A DNA stretch of 64,000 nt from Plantago ovata (GCA_028274465.1 CM051456.1:101531348-101595347); one strand, 5' to 3'; positions 33,150-45,038 are shown, counted from the stretch's first letter. The notes: generated by a model not told the origin, from the sequence alone. Program-made: numbers and translations.

Positions 33150-33161
33150 GCTCTGATACCA
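33150..33161 (-). other. primer binding site of the copia element (initiator tRNA-Met)
   Basis: On the minus strand TGGTATCAGAGC lies next to the 5' LTR. It is complementary to the 3' end of plant initiator methionyl tRNA. Confidence 0.9.
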
Positions 33162-33162
33162 C

Positions 33163-35257
33163 TGTAAGAAAATATGGTTAGAGTTAGCCCTAGGGTACGC
33201 AACGGAATTTTAAAAAAATTTCTTAACATACTGGTTAATTGATTATGCATATGTCGTATATATATAAACACGTCAATTAGAAGACTAACCTTACTTCCAA
33301 AGCAGCTTCCAAGTCTTCGTAATAATCCGGTGTATCTTCTCCTTCGTCGAAGTCGAAGATATCTACAATACTCTGTATATCTGCAAGACAATAAGAGTTA
33401 GTTTCCAGCTCCTAGAACATCAACCTTGGTATCCACGGATGAACAGCCTATCGGAAGAATGCTAGGATATTCTTTATGTGACCAAGAAGACGGGGCGGCA
33501 ATTCCCTCCGGTGGCGGTGTGCGTGCGCGTGTGGCTAAGGGGAGGAGGAGAGAGTTTTTATTTTCTCTAAGAAAACTGGGTAGAATAACTGTGTATCAAA
33601 ATCACACGTAAAATCGTCTATAAAACTCTCTCCAATAGTCTACTATATATTGTAGTCTATAGAAGCCTAAAGCATAAGCAATTAGACTTCGTAAAGGAAT
33701 AAGAATCTAATTCTTATCGCACAAGGAAACCAATATCAAGTCTAGATTCATTCCTAATCAAATCAAAACTCAATCAGGAAAATCTAACTTATCCCTTGGA
33801 CTTCTAATAGAGGAAGGAGTCGAACTCCTTCCCCAATTCTGCCACGCGCGCGCGCGCGCCTGTCCTACGGGACGTGGGTCACACTTTTGGGACCCACATA
33901 TATTTCTAAGGCAATCCAAACTCCAAGTAGATTTTTTCCCAAGTGCATATGTTAATTCTAAATTAACATATCCTTTACAATCAAACCTCCATTATATTTC
34001 CAAAATATAATCTTTAATTGTATTTACATAAAATACAATTACTTAGCCAATTCAATTAATAATTCCAAATCATTAATTGAGCCACCAATTATTATAATTA
34101 ATTCCAAATCAATTATAATCCATCAATCACAATTAATTCCAAATTGATTGCGATTCCATCTTCAAGGATATCCTGATAGGCTGAATCACCACATAGTGTG
34201 ACCCATAGGGCCTCACCGTATTAAGCAAGTCCTAGACTAGGCAACATGGAATTCCTAGACGGTTCCATTTGCAATATTAATACGTGAGGACGTTTGAGAG
34301 GTTTCTCAAAGCTAACCCTTTCGTTGCGAAGCCTGTTGCGCTCAACGCGGCGATGGTAACGTCCCTTCATCTGACTTGCTCGGATGTATCTAGGATCGAT
34401 GAAGTGTCTATCCCAATAATACATCCACGGGCGTCTCAGGGAGTTGTTTGGTTAAGATATACTTATGACCATCATAATATATCATTTGCACTGGCCAGTG
34501 ACTTTACCAACACAACTATGCAGACTACTAGCAGTGCTCTCCTGTGCTACACTTGAGAGATGAATCCTTCACAGAATCACTTATCACCCCCATTTGTATT
34601 TAGCCATAATCCTGGATCGTGTCATAGGTCAACTGCTTATTCAGAGCTGACATCGACGGGTCCACCAAGGATATGGAGCAACAAATGTGATGATAAAGTC
34701 CTGTAAGTACAAAGGACGAATGGCATCACTTCGACAACTCACCGGTTCCCATAGACACGTCGGTGTATAGTATACATCGATGGGAGTGTCCGGTCGGTAC
34801 TTCCATTGTTCGATAAAGCTTCTTCGAACAACTATGCGCAGTTATGGGAACGTTCCTTGATTGTCCAACAATCCGTTCCGTGGCCGTGGGATCGGCTCAC
34901 ACTTGCTCCAACAAGTATAACCTCCACGCATACTAGTCTTGTCAGGTTCATTCAGACCCCCACATCCGAGATGTACCACGACTAGGGAGAGTTTGGGATA
35001 GATGATAACTCACATAGCTCCCACTAACTGTGTGATCGGTCATCTATCCGAGGGGACATGTTCAGTATCAATACAGACAACAATATAGATATGACATGCT
35101 GCAGCCTAGTGTAATATAAATATGAAAGCGATACTCAACAGTAAAAATGAAACAAACATATATTATATTACGTTGACCTGTGTGATAGTACATATATGTC
35201 CTCTACAAGGGCACCATGCCCTTAGTAAGGACTGTCTCTAGGACATATACACTATCA
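33163..35257 (-). repeat. 5' LTR of the copia element
   Basis: Near-identical to 25110-27199, with the same ends and internal landmarks ((GC)n at about 33844-33859, TATA-like core at about 33640). Transcription would run towards lower coordinates from the TATA region. Confidence 0.93.
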
Positions 35258-35710
35258 CCGATTTGTGGTGGTGATGCTAGTCTGTCGATGATGATGGTGA
35301 GATGATTGATTAAGTTTGGTGGAGGAGAAGACGATGAAGATGAGATGGTGATGATCGATCCGTGATATTCTTTCTCCTTCTCAGATTGTGGTGGCTGCGT
35401 GAAAGAGAAGGGGAGGGAAAGAAAAGAGATGAAAATGAAAGAGGGGAAAGAAGTAGGTGGTTTAGGGTTAGGGTTAAGAGATGGGCCAGCTGATTGGGTT
35501 TGCAAATGGGCCACGAGAATTGGGCCAGCAAGATGATAATCAGGTTGCTAGCTAGCCCAAGGTCGAAATAAAACGAACTACTACTACGCGAGCAGTATAA
35601 AGTCGAATTCTATTGCGTGGGAAATAAGATAAATAATTACCAAATAAAATAAATTATTCAGATAATTAAATAATTAAAATAAATAATTAAAAAAAATACG
35701 GGCCGTTACA

Positions 35711-35929
35711 GAGTGGCTGTTCGAACTAGAGACGCTAGATGAAGCGAGAAGCACTGCTTTGGCCAATATCCTGAGGTACCAAGTGTTGATCGCGAGGACC
35801 TACAACAAAGGTGTGAAGGAGAGAGACTTCCAAGTAGGAGACCTAGTACTCCGAAGAGCGGACATCCTGGGCAAAGTTGGGAAGATGCAACCCAACTGGG
35901 AAGGCCCCTACAATATAGTTGAAGCAAGG
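35711..35929 (+). pseudogene. pol: integrase C-terminal domain of the Tat-type element
   Basis: Resumes the integrase after the GAGTG duplication: YQVLIARTYNKGVKERDF, GDLVLRRADILGKVGKMQP and WEGPYNIVEA. This is the GPY/F-type C-terminal region of gypsy integrases. It is cut after NIVEA by the start of the Sirevirus LTR at 35930. Confidence 0.8.
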
Positions 35930-36590
35930 TGTAGGAAACTTGTAATTTTGATGAGCAATTAACCATGCTAACTTAAGGAAAGTCCAGTAACTAGTACTCT
36001 TAAGGTCCATAGGAATTTAGAATTTTAAGGACATTGTAAAAGAGGAACGTTTGCTGAAGACTTAGTGTAGATACTAGTTAGGTGCTTTAAGTTCCGCTTA
36101 TGATGTATCTTGTTTTATGAAAAGAAAAACAACCTATTGACGCATTTGCTGATGATGTACTTTGTTTACACAAACAAATTATTGAAGCATTAGAACCGTC
36201 CAGAAACTTGAAGAATTCGAAGATTGAAGACTAAAGAAGATTTCTAAAGATGGTATCTACAAATGCACATGTTGCTTAGAAAGTGGAAACTTCAGAAATA
36301 GCTTGCATAAGTGAAAATCTAAATAACAGAGTAGGTTGTGCTTGCTGAAACTGAGACTGACCACTTGCTGAAATACATATGTGACCTCCTTGCTGAAAGT
36401 ACTTGCATTTGCGCTCCAACATTCATATTTGAATTTCATTCAAATGAACATTAAATGCAAAGTAAGCACGTGAAGAACATGAAGACTAGAAGACAAATAA
36501 AGGACGCTGCTGAAAGTACAAAAGCAAGATAGTGACATCTTAAGGAACAAAGCCTTAGAATTTGAAATTCAAACGGCTCCATTGATTCAC

Positions 36591-36598
36591 TATAAATA
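36591..36598 (+). promoter_or_regulatory. TATA box of the Sirevirus LTR
   Basis: TATAAATA preceded by TTGATTCAC, within the 5' LTR. It is the likely Pol II core promoter of the element, in the plus orientation of its genes. Confidence 0.7.
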
Positions 36599-37030
36599 GA
36601 GGTCATCCGGCAAAGAGTAGAAGTGTGTCAACAACGTGATCAAACTCTCACTTGTGCTTAAACTCTCATACCCTTCTATACTCTTCACTGTCATTGATCC
36701 GTTCCAAGACTTAAAGCTTGAAAAAGCTACTTGTGAAGAAGTAGAACATTCACGGCTAAGAAATTAGTTAAGTGTTCTTTCTTTCGAACAAGAACAAGTC
36801 TTGACACCAGAAACAATCTAACTTGTTTACTGCAAAGTATTCAAAGTTTTGTTTCTTAGATTACTTGTTGTAGTTGAATAAGTTATATTCAAGTTATCTC
36901 ATCCCAAACCTCTCTAACTGATAACACCCTTTTTCAGGCGTGAAATTCAGGGGGAACTTAATGAAGCATAGTGTTGCTGATTATAAGTCCCAAGTTTGGT
37001 GGAGAACAAGGTTTCGTTCTCTAGTTAGGT

Positions 37031-39693
37031 TGTAACGTCCCGTATTTTATTTTATTTTATTTTAATTATTTAATTACCTGAATAAATTAATTTATTTGGT
37101 AGTTATTTAATTTCTTTCCCACGCAATCGAATTCGTCATTTAATAGTTCGCGTGGCAGTAACTCATTTCGTTGGATCAGCTAGCAATTTGATTTGAGGCC
37201 CAATTTCATTATCTGGCCCATTTTTTTTCGTGGCCCATCAGCTGGTCCACTAATCTAACCTAAACCTAACCCTAAAATTAAAACCATTGCCTCCATTCTT
37301 CAATCTTCTCACACGCCTACACACACAAAGAGAGAAACTGAACAAAAACTCTCTCTGCCTCTCCCATTCGACCATCATCAACATCAATTCATCATCTTCA
37401 TCTCAAGTCACCATCATCACAATTAAAAACAACCACCACCTTTATCACCACCTCCGTCTAGCTCGGCCGCCGTCTCGTCGCCACACCACCGGCCACGTTC
37501 TGCCGTAATCCCAGAGCACACGCCGCGCTCCGCCCGTGCTCCGCCGTCCGTGCTCCGCCCGTGCGCCGCTTTTTGTTCCAATCCGTCTCCGTTCTGTTCC
37601 GTCACGCGCCGCCCAGCTCCGCCGGTTTGACTCGCTCCGTTCCGTCCCGCCATATCAGCTCCTCCCCGGTTCGTTTCGGTTCCGTTCAGTCTGAGCCGTC
37701 CCGTGCTGTTCCGCATGTCCCGTTTCGATCCGTCCCGTCCCGGCTCATTGGTGCGTGTCTGCTGCTCTGCCCGTGGCGATCCGGTTCTGCTCCACACCGT
37801 TTCATCCCGTCCAGCTCTGTTCGGTTCCGATTTGTGTTCTCAGTTCGGGCCGGGTTTCCGTTCTGTTTCGTAAGTCTCCGGTAAGCTTCGATTTCTCCTT
37901 TTTCTTTCTTTAATTTTCTAATCTGGACAATAACGCCCCTGCTCTCTACTGGAGATTTACTATTGTACCCTGGATTTGTTTTCACGTTTTTACCCCTGCT
38001 GCCTTTTACCTCGTATTTGAACTGAGAACCGGGACATAGGATAGTTGTTGTTGTTGTTGGACTATTGATTTGTTGTTTGACCTCGTATGATGACCGTGTT
38101 GGATTTGTTTGATTTTGAAAAACTGACTGGACCTTAGTGTATTAATCTGAACCTGGAGGACATGTTTGAGTATTGTGGAATTTGAAAGGACCTTTTTGCA
38201 AATTGTCTTTGACCGTGTTGACTGAGTACTAGTTTGAAAGACTTCTTTTTTTAGGACTGTTGTGCAAGTGTAAAGGGCTGTTGGACTTGACTGTACTTTC
38301 TGAAAACTAAAAGGACTTTTCTGCAATTAGTGTGCAAGGGTAGTTTGGTAATTCTACTACACTGGACTAAACTGTTAAAACAAGTTTTCTCTAAGGACTG
38401 TTCTGGAATTTGTGGAAAGTGTGGTACTGTTTTGCAATTTACCTCTGAGGGTATTTTAGTAATTTCCAGAGAATGAAAGAGTGTTTTCTGAAAACGTTTC
38501 AAGTTAAATAGTTTCTGTTTTGGTACTTTTGTAGTGACTGCCTTGCTAGCTTATTTGGTTAGGTAGTACTTGACTAACTTAGAGGTCCCGAGTTCGAGCC
38601 CTTCCTTTACCACTTCTTTACCGACCTTTTACTTTCTGTTCGTTCGACTTCTAGAGTGTAACTAGTTACTTTCTATTTAGGTTCTTCGTCGTTCGTTAGC
38701 TTTTAAGCTCACTGCTCGTTGAAGACTTTTGCTTGCAAGTTGAGGTGAGTGTTCACCCCTAAACTTATCTATTTGCGAAAACCTAGAAGGCTATGTGACA
38801 ATCTGTATCTATTACTATATATAGTGTTTTACTGTATGCTTCCGCGTAAAAGTAACTAAACCCTAAGTATGGCTATTTACTTAGGTTTGTTTGTTGCTAC
38901 TCTGTTCTGGATTAACTCTTCTGCATGAACACTTCTCGATGTTTCGGGATCCGATTGTTATTATCTGTTTGTTCTGTATCTGTATCTGTTCTGTCTGTTT
39001 CTGTGTGACCGGTCGATTAGGTCGTAACTAGGTAGGCTTGGGTAGTAGAGGACTATCGGGTTTGCTTGGTTATGGCCTAGTCTAATCTCTTTTAGACGCG
39101 AGGCAGAAGTCGCTGAGGTCTATTAGGGTCGTAGGTTCTGTTTCCCCAAAGTACACCAGGGTTTCTGTTTCTGTCCAGAGTTGTATACCCTCTGGAGGGA
39201 GCTATAAGGGCTTTTGGGAGTAGGAGCAATAAGGCGGGCTGCACCAACGGACTTCGACTTATCTGTTCTGTTATCTGTTCTGTTTGTTATGTTATTTGCT
39301 GAAAAGGATTTTGATTTCAAAAACTGTTTACTTTCTGTTTGTTAACTTAGAACCTCACTGAGATACTTTATCTCACACTCTCTTTGTTTTCAAAATTCCT
39401 TCCTTCTAGATACTACTGAGGATGCACGCGAGTAGGATGCCAGCGACTGAGAGAAGGGTCTGGGGTGTCTTTGGGAATTTATTTCAAAATAAGAAGATGA
39501 AACTTTTCACTGTCTTCAATAGTTGTTATTCATTTGATTTCTAAGTTACTATTGGATATTTACTTGATTCTGTTAGCGCTGTGCGCGTCAAATATTATTT
39601 ATGGCATTTATTGCCGACCGTTGTTTTTAAAATTATTTCGGATTTTCTCTTTTCAAGAAATTTTTTGTTTTAAAAAAAACCGATACCGTTACA
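37031..39693 (+). repeat. 5' LTR of the family C element
   Basis: TGTAACGTCCCG to ACCGTTACA. It has a CTATATATAG core at about 38815 (probable TATA box). It differs from the 3' LTR mainly by TTTTA repeat number and a 24-bp tandem duplication in a CGCTCCGCCCGTG-rich stretch near 37530. The ORFs 37287-38502 are LTR sequence. Confidence 0.93.
38547..38600 (+). other. tRNA-like box A/box B module in the LTR
   Basis: TAGCTTATTTGG (box A-like) and GAGTTCGAGCC (box B-like) separated by about 30 nt, with TTGACTAACTTAGAGG between. Same module as at 23889-23942. Confidence 0.45.
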
Positions 39694-39695
39694 GA

Positions 39696-39707
39696 TGGTA
39701 TCAGAGC
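39696..39707 (+). other. primer binding site of the family C element (initiator tRNA-Met)
   Basis: TGGTATCAGAGC, two bases after the 5' LTR. Confidence 0.92.
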
Positions 39708-40563
39708 TTGAGTTCAAACTCGAACTTGCTAGGATAGGATCTTTTGGGCTTTGGGGGTGTGTGTGAGGGTCCGAGTCGCTGGATATAGATTTAGTGGTTT
39801 TCGTTCTGTCTCTTTCAAAGTTTGGTCTTCCGCATTAACTCTGAACCGTTATGTTCGTCTATTAATTGTCCTACTGTTCTATCTTCCGTCTTCCGATACT
39901 GTCTTGCTGTTCATTCTGTTTAACTTCTACTAAGTTCACAAGCTTCCTATTGCCACGTTGTTCATTTTCTTTAAGGCGATAATATTGTTCCTTTGAAATG
40001 CATGGGTATTTGTTTAAAAGTATATTTATTTACTAATGTCATTTGATGCATGTTTTAAGGTTTAAACACTTATATATGCATTTATTTTACTTGTTGAAGT
40101 TCATACATGATCTTGCTTGGTTCTGTCATACAGTAATCTATTGTTTAACCAAAGTCGACATAAATCACTGGCAGGCGGCCGACTGTTTAAGTGATTCATG
40201 TTAACCGAGGTCAAATGACTGATCACCTTATGAGAGAACGTTTTTATTGCATGCTTTATGTTTATGAATCTTTTCTACAACATATGAATTCGCTGCTTAT
40301 GCTTTATCATTGCTTCTTCAATTTATGTCTACCTTGCATGCTAGGTTAGACACACTCGAGGATTTACTTATTGATAAGTTACTATCTTACTTATGTCTCC
40401 CTAATTTGATTTTGACCTACGTAATTTCGTTTACTCTCACGCGTCTCTTGCTTGTTCACGCTAGATTGACTTAAGTGAGTGCCTTAGTTCACGTTTACGC
40501 CTTAAGATAGTTATGCTCGAGAACGTTAAGTTACATTACTGCCCTTAGACTAACTGCAATAGG
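39708..40563 (+). other. 5' leader of the family C element, no gene seen
   Basis: About 0.86 kb AT-rich leader between primer site and gag. Short ORFs only, with no recognisable repeat or structure beyond short runs. Confidence 0.5.
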
Positions 40564-41379
40564 ATGGCTCCGAGGAACAACACCCGCAACGGCAATGGCA
40601 ATAGCAACACCAATGACGATAGCAACGACAACAATGGAAACAACCAGGACCACGTGGAGCGGATCATTGCAGCTTTGGGAAACTTCAGTGAGAACATGCG
40701 CCAGGCTGGACCGCAAATTGCACAATTGGTTACACCACCACCACCACCGACTCAAACGATCGATCAAGCTGCTGAACATTTCGCTCGTTTCCATCCCGAC
40801 AGGTTCGATGGGGCACCCAATGCCCGCAAAGTTGAGCTTTGGCTGGAGAGCATGGAGAATCTATTCTCGATCTTACACTACCCTGATGAAAGGAGGATTG
40901 AGCTCGCGGCTTTCCAGTTTGAAGGAGCAGCAAGAAATGAGTGGAGGACCGTAGACGCAAAGTGGAGACAAGACCAAGTTGATCGCACATGGGCGAATTT
41001 CGAGAGGGAGTTCACTGACAAGTTTGTGCCTCGTTTGGTCCAAGAAGGTAGAAGGGGCGAATTTCACAATTTGTTGCAAGGTGGAATGACCATCGCCGAG
41101 TTCACTAGGCTGTTGAAGTATGTGCCGCACTTTCAGAGTGACGAGAGGGAGAAGGTACGTCACTTTGTGAAGGGTTTGAAGTCGGAAATCCAATACAGCC
41201 TGTTTGGGATCGAGTTGTCAACCTACGCGAAAGCCGTGGAAATAGCGAGTGAGGTGGAGAGTGGTCTAGGTGAACTTGAGAGCTGTGAACCCCAGCGATC
41301 TCGAAAAAGGAGTTCTGATCACATGAGTAGCAAGGATAACAAGGATCGTCCGTTTCCATCCAAGTATCCTCGAAATTAG
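40564..41379 (+). CDS. gag: gag protein of the family C element
   Basis: 271 residues, starting MAPRNNTRNGNGN with an Asn-rich N-terminus. The retrotransposon gag domain occupies residues 70-210 (FHPDRFDGAPNARKVELWLE, WANFEREFTDKFVPRLVQE, FTRLLKYVPHF). It would form the particle that packages the element RNA. The frame stops at KYPRN, but zinc-knuckle sequence follows downstream in shifted frames, so this gag is probably truncated relative to its ancestor. An overlapping frame at 40595-40954 is a shadow. Confidence 0.8.
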   Translation: MAPRNNTRNGNGNSNTNDDSNDNNGNNQDHVERIIAALGNFSENMRQAGPQIAQLVTPPPPPTQTIDQAAEHFARFHPDRFDGAPNARKVELWLESMENLFSILHYPDERRIELAAFQFEGAARNEWRTVDAKWRQDQVDRTWANFEREFTDKFVPRLVQEGRRGEFHNLLQGGMTIAEFTRLLKYVPHFQSDEREKVRHFVKGLKSEIQYSLFGIELSTYAKAVEIASEVESGLGELESCEPQRSRKRSSDHMSSKDNKDRPFPSKYPRN

Positions 41380-41650
41380 CGGGAAAGTCGACCTCGTCAG
41401 CTCGCTGATAATACTGGAGAGTCAACTAGGAGAAATTGCAACTTCTGTGGAGGAACAACTCATGAGGAGGAGGGCTGTTGGAGGAAACAAGGTGTTGTTT
41501 GGCTTGTGGTAACAAGAAGTAAAATTAGTGCTTGTCCGAGATGCAACTCTCTGGCTAAAGAAGGAAAATCTGGAGGCATGACATTTACGAGCCAAGGAAG
41601 TGGTGCCAAGGCCAAACCAAGAGCTTATAGTACGATCAGACATGAGACTC
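41380..41650 (+). pseudogene. gag: zinc-knuckle tail of gag, disrupted
   Basis: After the stop the same frame continues with CNFCGGTTHEEEGC, a C-x2-C-x4-H-x4-C knuckle at about 41437-41478. A second knuckle (CLACGNKK, then ISACP) is readable only across frames. The final phrase PRAYSTI resembles the gag/protease boundary of related elements, after which non-coding 3' sequence follows. This marks the point from which pol was lost. Confidence 0.6.
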
Positions 41651-41900
41651 CCTCGGCAAGTGTGGCTAAAGGATAATTTCACTCGTGGGTTAAGCTATCG
41701 ACACTTTTTATCGAGGATTTATGGTTCAAATGGTTTGGTTGAAGACATGAGCTTTGTTTTCCTTAGGTTAGTTACGACCTTGTTAACTTTTGGGTTTGCG
41801 AGTTATTCTTATCATCCGGCGTTTGAAGTTGAAGACTTTCGATTCTCCGTTCCAAGTTCGTTAGCCTCACGCTAGTTAAGTTTCGAGGACGAAACTTCTT

Positions 41901-41915
41901 GTAAGGGTGATGGAG
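41901..41915 (+). other. polypurine tract of the family C element
   Basis: GTAAGGGTGATGGAG directly before the 3' LTR, preceded by the gypsy-typical TTTCGAGGACGAAACTTC. Confidence 0.7.
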
Positions 41916-44576
41916 TGTAACGCCCCGTATTTTATTTTATTTTATTTTATTTTAATTATTTAATTACCTGAATAAATTAATTTATTTGGTAGTTATTTAA
42001 TTTCTTTCCCGCGCAATCGAATTCGTCATTTAATAGTTCGCGTAGCAGTAACTCGTTTCGTTGGATCAGCTAGCAATTTGATTTGAGGCCCAATTTCATT
42101 ATTAGGCCCATTTTTTTTCGTGGCCCATCAGCTGGTCCACTAATCTAACCTAAATCTAACCCTAAAATTAAAACCATTGCCTCCATTCTTCATCTTCTCA
42201 CACGCCTACACACACAAAGAGAGAAACTGAACAAAAACTCTCTCTGCCTCTCCCATTCGACCATCATCAACATCAATTCATCATCTTCATCTCAAGTCAC
42301 CATCATCACAATTAAAAACAACCACCACCTTTATCACCACCTCCGTCTAGCTCGGTCGCCGTCTCGTCGCCATAACACCGGCCACGTTTTGCCGTCATCC
42401 CGGAGCACACGCCGCGTTCCGCCCGTGCGCCGCTTTTTGTTCCGATCCGGCTCCGTTCTGTTCCGTCACGCACCGCCTAGCTCCGCCGGTTTGACTCGCT
42501 CCGTTCCGTCCCGCCGTATCAGCTCCTCCCCGGTTCGTTTCGGTTCCGTTCAGTCCGAGCCGTCCCGTGCTATTCCGCATGTCCCGTTCCGATCCGTCCC
42601 GTCCCGGATCAATTGGTGCGTGTCTGCTGCTCTGCCCGTGGCGATCCGGTTCCGCTCCACACCGTTTCATCCCGTCCAACTCTGTTCGGTTCCGATTCGC
42701 GTTCTCAGTTCGGTCCGGGTTTCCGTTCTGTGTTTTGTAAGTCTCCGGTAAGCTTCGATTTCTCCTTTTTCTTTCTTTAATTTTCTAATCTGGACAATAA
42801 CGCCCCTGCTCTCTACTGGAGATTTACTATTGTACCCTTGGATTTGTTTTGACGTTTTTACCCCTGCTGCCTTTTACCTCGTATTTGAACTGAGAACCGG
42901 GACATAGGATAGTTGTTGTTGTTGTTGGACTATTGATTTGTTGTTTGACCTCGTATGATGACCGTGTTGGATTTGTTTGATTTCGAAAAATTGACTGGAC
43001 CTTAGTGTATTAATCTGAACCTTGAGGACTTGTTTGAGTATTGTGGAATTTGAAAGGACCTTTTTGCAAATTGTCTTTGACCATATTGACTGAGGACTAG
43101 TTTGAAAGACTTTTTTTTTTTAGGACTGTTGTGCAAGTGTAAAGGGCTGTTGGACTTGACTGTACTTTCTGAAAACTAAAAGGACTTTTCTGCAATTAGT
43201 GTGCAAGGGTAGTTTGGTAATTCTACTGTACTGTACTAAACTGTTAAAACAAGTTTTCTCTAAGGACTGTTCTGGAATTTGTGGAAATTGTGGTACTGTT
43301 TTGCAATTTACCTCTGAGGGTATTTTAGTAATTTCCAGAGAATGAAAGAGAGTTTTCTGAAAACGTTTCAAGTTAAATAGTTTCTGTTTTGGTACTTTTG
43401 TAGTGACTGCCTTGATACCTTATTTGGTTAGGTAGTACTTGACTAACTTAGAGGTCCCGAGTTCGAGCCCTTCCTTTACCACTTCTTTACCGACCTTTTA
43501 CTTTTCGTTCGTTCAACTTCTAGAGTGTAACTAGTTACTTTCTATTTAGGTTCTTCGTCGTTCGTTATCTCTTAAGCTCACTGCGTTTGAAGACTTTTAC
43601 TTGCAAGTTGAGGTGAGTGTTCACCCCTAAACTTATCTATTTGCGAAAAACTGGAAGGCTATGTGACAATCTGTATCTATTACTATATATAGTGTTTTAC
43701 TGTATGCTTCCGCGTAAAAGTAACTAAGCCCTAAGTATGGATATTTACTTAGCTTTGTTTGTTGCTACTCTGTTCTGGATTAACTCTTCTGTAGGAACAC
43801 TTCTCGATGTTTCGGGATCCGATTGTTATTATCTGTTTGTTCTGTATCTGTATATGTTCTGTCTGTTTCTGTGTGACCGGTCGATTAGGTCGTAACTAGG
43901 TAGGCTTCGGTAGTAGAGGACTATCGGGTTTGCTTGGTTATGGCCTAGTCTAATCCCTTTTAGACGCGAGGCAGAAGTCGATGAGGTCTATTAGGGTCGT
44001 AGGTTATGTTTCCCCAAAGTACACGAGGGTTTCTGTTTCTGTCCGGAGTTGTATACCCTCTGGAGGGAGCTATAAGGGATGTTGGGAGTAGGAGCAATAA
44101 GACGGGCTGCACCAACGGACTTCAACTTTTCTGTTCTGTCTTTCTGTTCTGTTATCTGTTCTGTTTGTTATGTTATTTGCTGAAAAGGATTTTGATTTCA
44201 AAAGCTGTTTACTTTTTGTTTGTTAACTTAGAACCTCACTGAGATCCTTTATCTCACACTCTCTTTGTTTTCAAAATTCCTTCCTTCTAGATACTACTAA
44301 AGGATGCACGCGAGTAGGATGCCAGCGACTGAGAGAAGGGTCTGGGGTGTCTTTGGGAATTTATTTCAAAATAAGAAGATGAAACTTTTCACTGTCTTCA
44401 ATAGTTGTTATTCATTTGATTTCTAAGTTACTATTGGATATTTACTTGATTCTGTTAACGCTGTGCGCGCCAAATATTATTTATGGCATTTATTGCCGAC
44501 CGTTGTTTTTAAAATTATTTCGGATTTTCTCTTTTCAAGATTTTTTTTGTTTTTAAAAAAAACCGATACCGTTACA
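41916..44576 (+). repeat. 3' LTR of the family C element
   Basis: TGTAACGCCCCG to ACCGTTACA, 2661 bp, near-identical to the 5' LTR. Followed directly by the TAGGT target duplication. Confidence 0.93.
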
Positions 44577-45038
44577 TAGGTTGGAAACGAAGCAAGTGTG
44601 CTTTGGTTTCTGTAGAATCGCTTTAGATAGGTGTTGTAAGGAACCTCAAACTTATCTTAGTGGATTCAGTCCTCGAAAGGACAAAGTGGATTAGTTGAGA
44701 GATTACGCCACTCTCAGATACCACTATAAAATTGTTTGTGTGATTTACTCTACTGCATTTAGTTTTCAGCAAACATATCTATCTGTACACTGTCACTCTG
44801 CTCACTTACTGATTAAAGCACTTATTGTACAAAGACTTCCGCACTCTGTTTTTAAGTATCAGTAAAACTCGTAACTAAAAAGTAACTAGTACTTGCTGAG
44901 AAAGTTAAGTATCAGCAAACTCATTACTGAAAAGTAATAAGCCTTTGTTGAGAAAGTTTTTAAGCGACGAAAGTTTGAAATGACTATTCACCCCCCCCCC
45001 CCTCTAGTCTTTTCTTGTTGTTTAAAGGGATCAACAAG

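Larger units (their letters stand above)
25110..35257 (-). mobile_element. Ty1/copia retrotransposon, nearly intact, 10.1 kb
   Basis: It has two LTRs of about 2.09 kb (25110-27199 and 33163-35257) and a perfect 5-bp target duplication CCGAT at 25105-25109 and 35258-35262. A minus-strand primer binding site adjoins the right LTR, a purine tract adjoins the left, and one long gag-pol frame fills the interior. The LTRs differ by only scattered substitutions and small indels, so insertion was recent relative to its surroundings. The order gag, protease, integrase, RT, RNase H defines it as copia. It is inserted in a family C solo LTR. Confidence 0.95.
22792..35710 (-). mobile_element. family C gypsy solo LTR, split by a copia insertion
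   Basis: On the plus strand it starts TGTAACGGTATCGG and ends GGGCCGTTACA, the reverse complement of the family C LTR at 37031-39693. It is flanked by the perfect 5-bp duplication GAGTG (22787-22791 and 35711-35715). Its own sequence is 22792-25109 and 35258-35710, about 2.77 kb together, close to a full LTR. No internal region is present. The rest is the copia element at 25110-35257. ORFs such as 24742-25062 and 35203-35531 are chance readings of LTR sequence. Confidence 0.88.
1..35929 (+). mobile_element. Tat-type Ty3/gypsy retrotransposon, decayed, split into pieces
   Basis: The window opens inside gag of a Ty3/gypsy element. Its parts appear in order on the plus strand: gag 1-1120, protease and RT start 1120-2242, RT to RNase H 3761-5370, integrase 21990-22791, integrase C-terminus 35711-35929. 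The gaps are later insertions, three of them marked by duplications of the element's own sequence. The zinc knuckle form (CQFH..GH....C) and a second RNase H-like domain after the first are features known from the Tat lineage. Neither LTR is visible: the 5' end lies before the window and the 3' end is displaced by the Sirevirus at 35930. Stops and frameshifts are everywhere, so it is dead. The link between RNase H and integrase (roughly a hundred or more codons) is missing. Confidence 0.85.
37031..44576 (+). mobile_element. family C gag-only Ty3/gypsy retrotransposon (TR-GAG type), 7.5 kb
   Basis: Two nearly identical LTRs of about 2.66 kb (37031-39693, 41916-44576), a perfect 5-bp target duplication TAGGT (37026-37030 and 44577-44581), a primer site and a purine tract. 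The 2.2-kb interior holds only gag, and after the zinc knuckles the sequence runs straight to the 3' end with no protease, RT or integrase. It therefore depends on pol from another element. The gag, the GAGGACGAAACTTCTT end and Met primer suggest a chromovirus-like gypsy, but without pol the lineage is uncertain. Confidence 0.9.
35930..45036 (+). repeat. 5' LTR of the Sirevirus, interrupted by a family C element
   Basis: The LTR starts TGTAGGAAACTTG at 35930 and ends GGATCAACA at 45036, just before the primer site. Its own sequence is 35930-37030 plus 44582-45036, about 1.56 kb. TAGGT is duplicated around the inserted element. It carries an AGGGGGAACTT purine motif (about 36949) that recurs after pol at 57906. 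Confidence 0.8.

Noticed and set aside
35460-35482. Telomere-like TTTAGGGTTAGGG
   Set aside because: Only about two imperfect units, inside the family C LTR; more likely a promoter telo-box than interstitial telomere.
37287-38502. Several ORFs in the family C LTRs (also 42389-43371)
   Set aside because: Present in both LTRs and in solo copies, no domain, biased composition from CCGTTC-type repeats.
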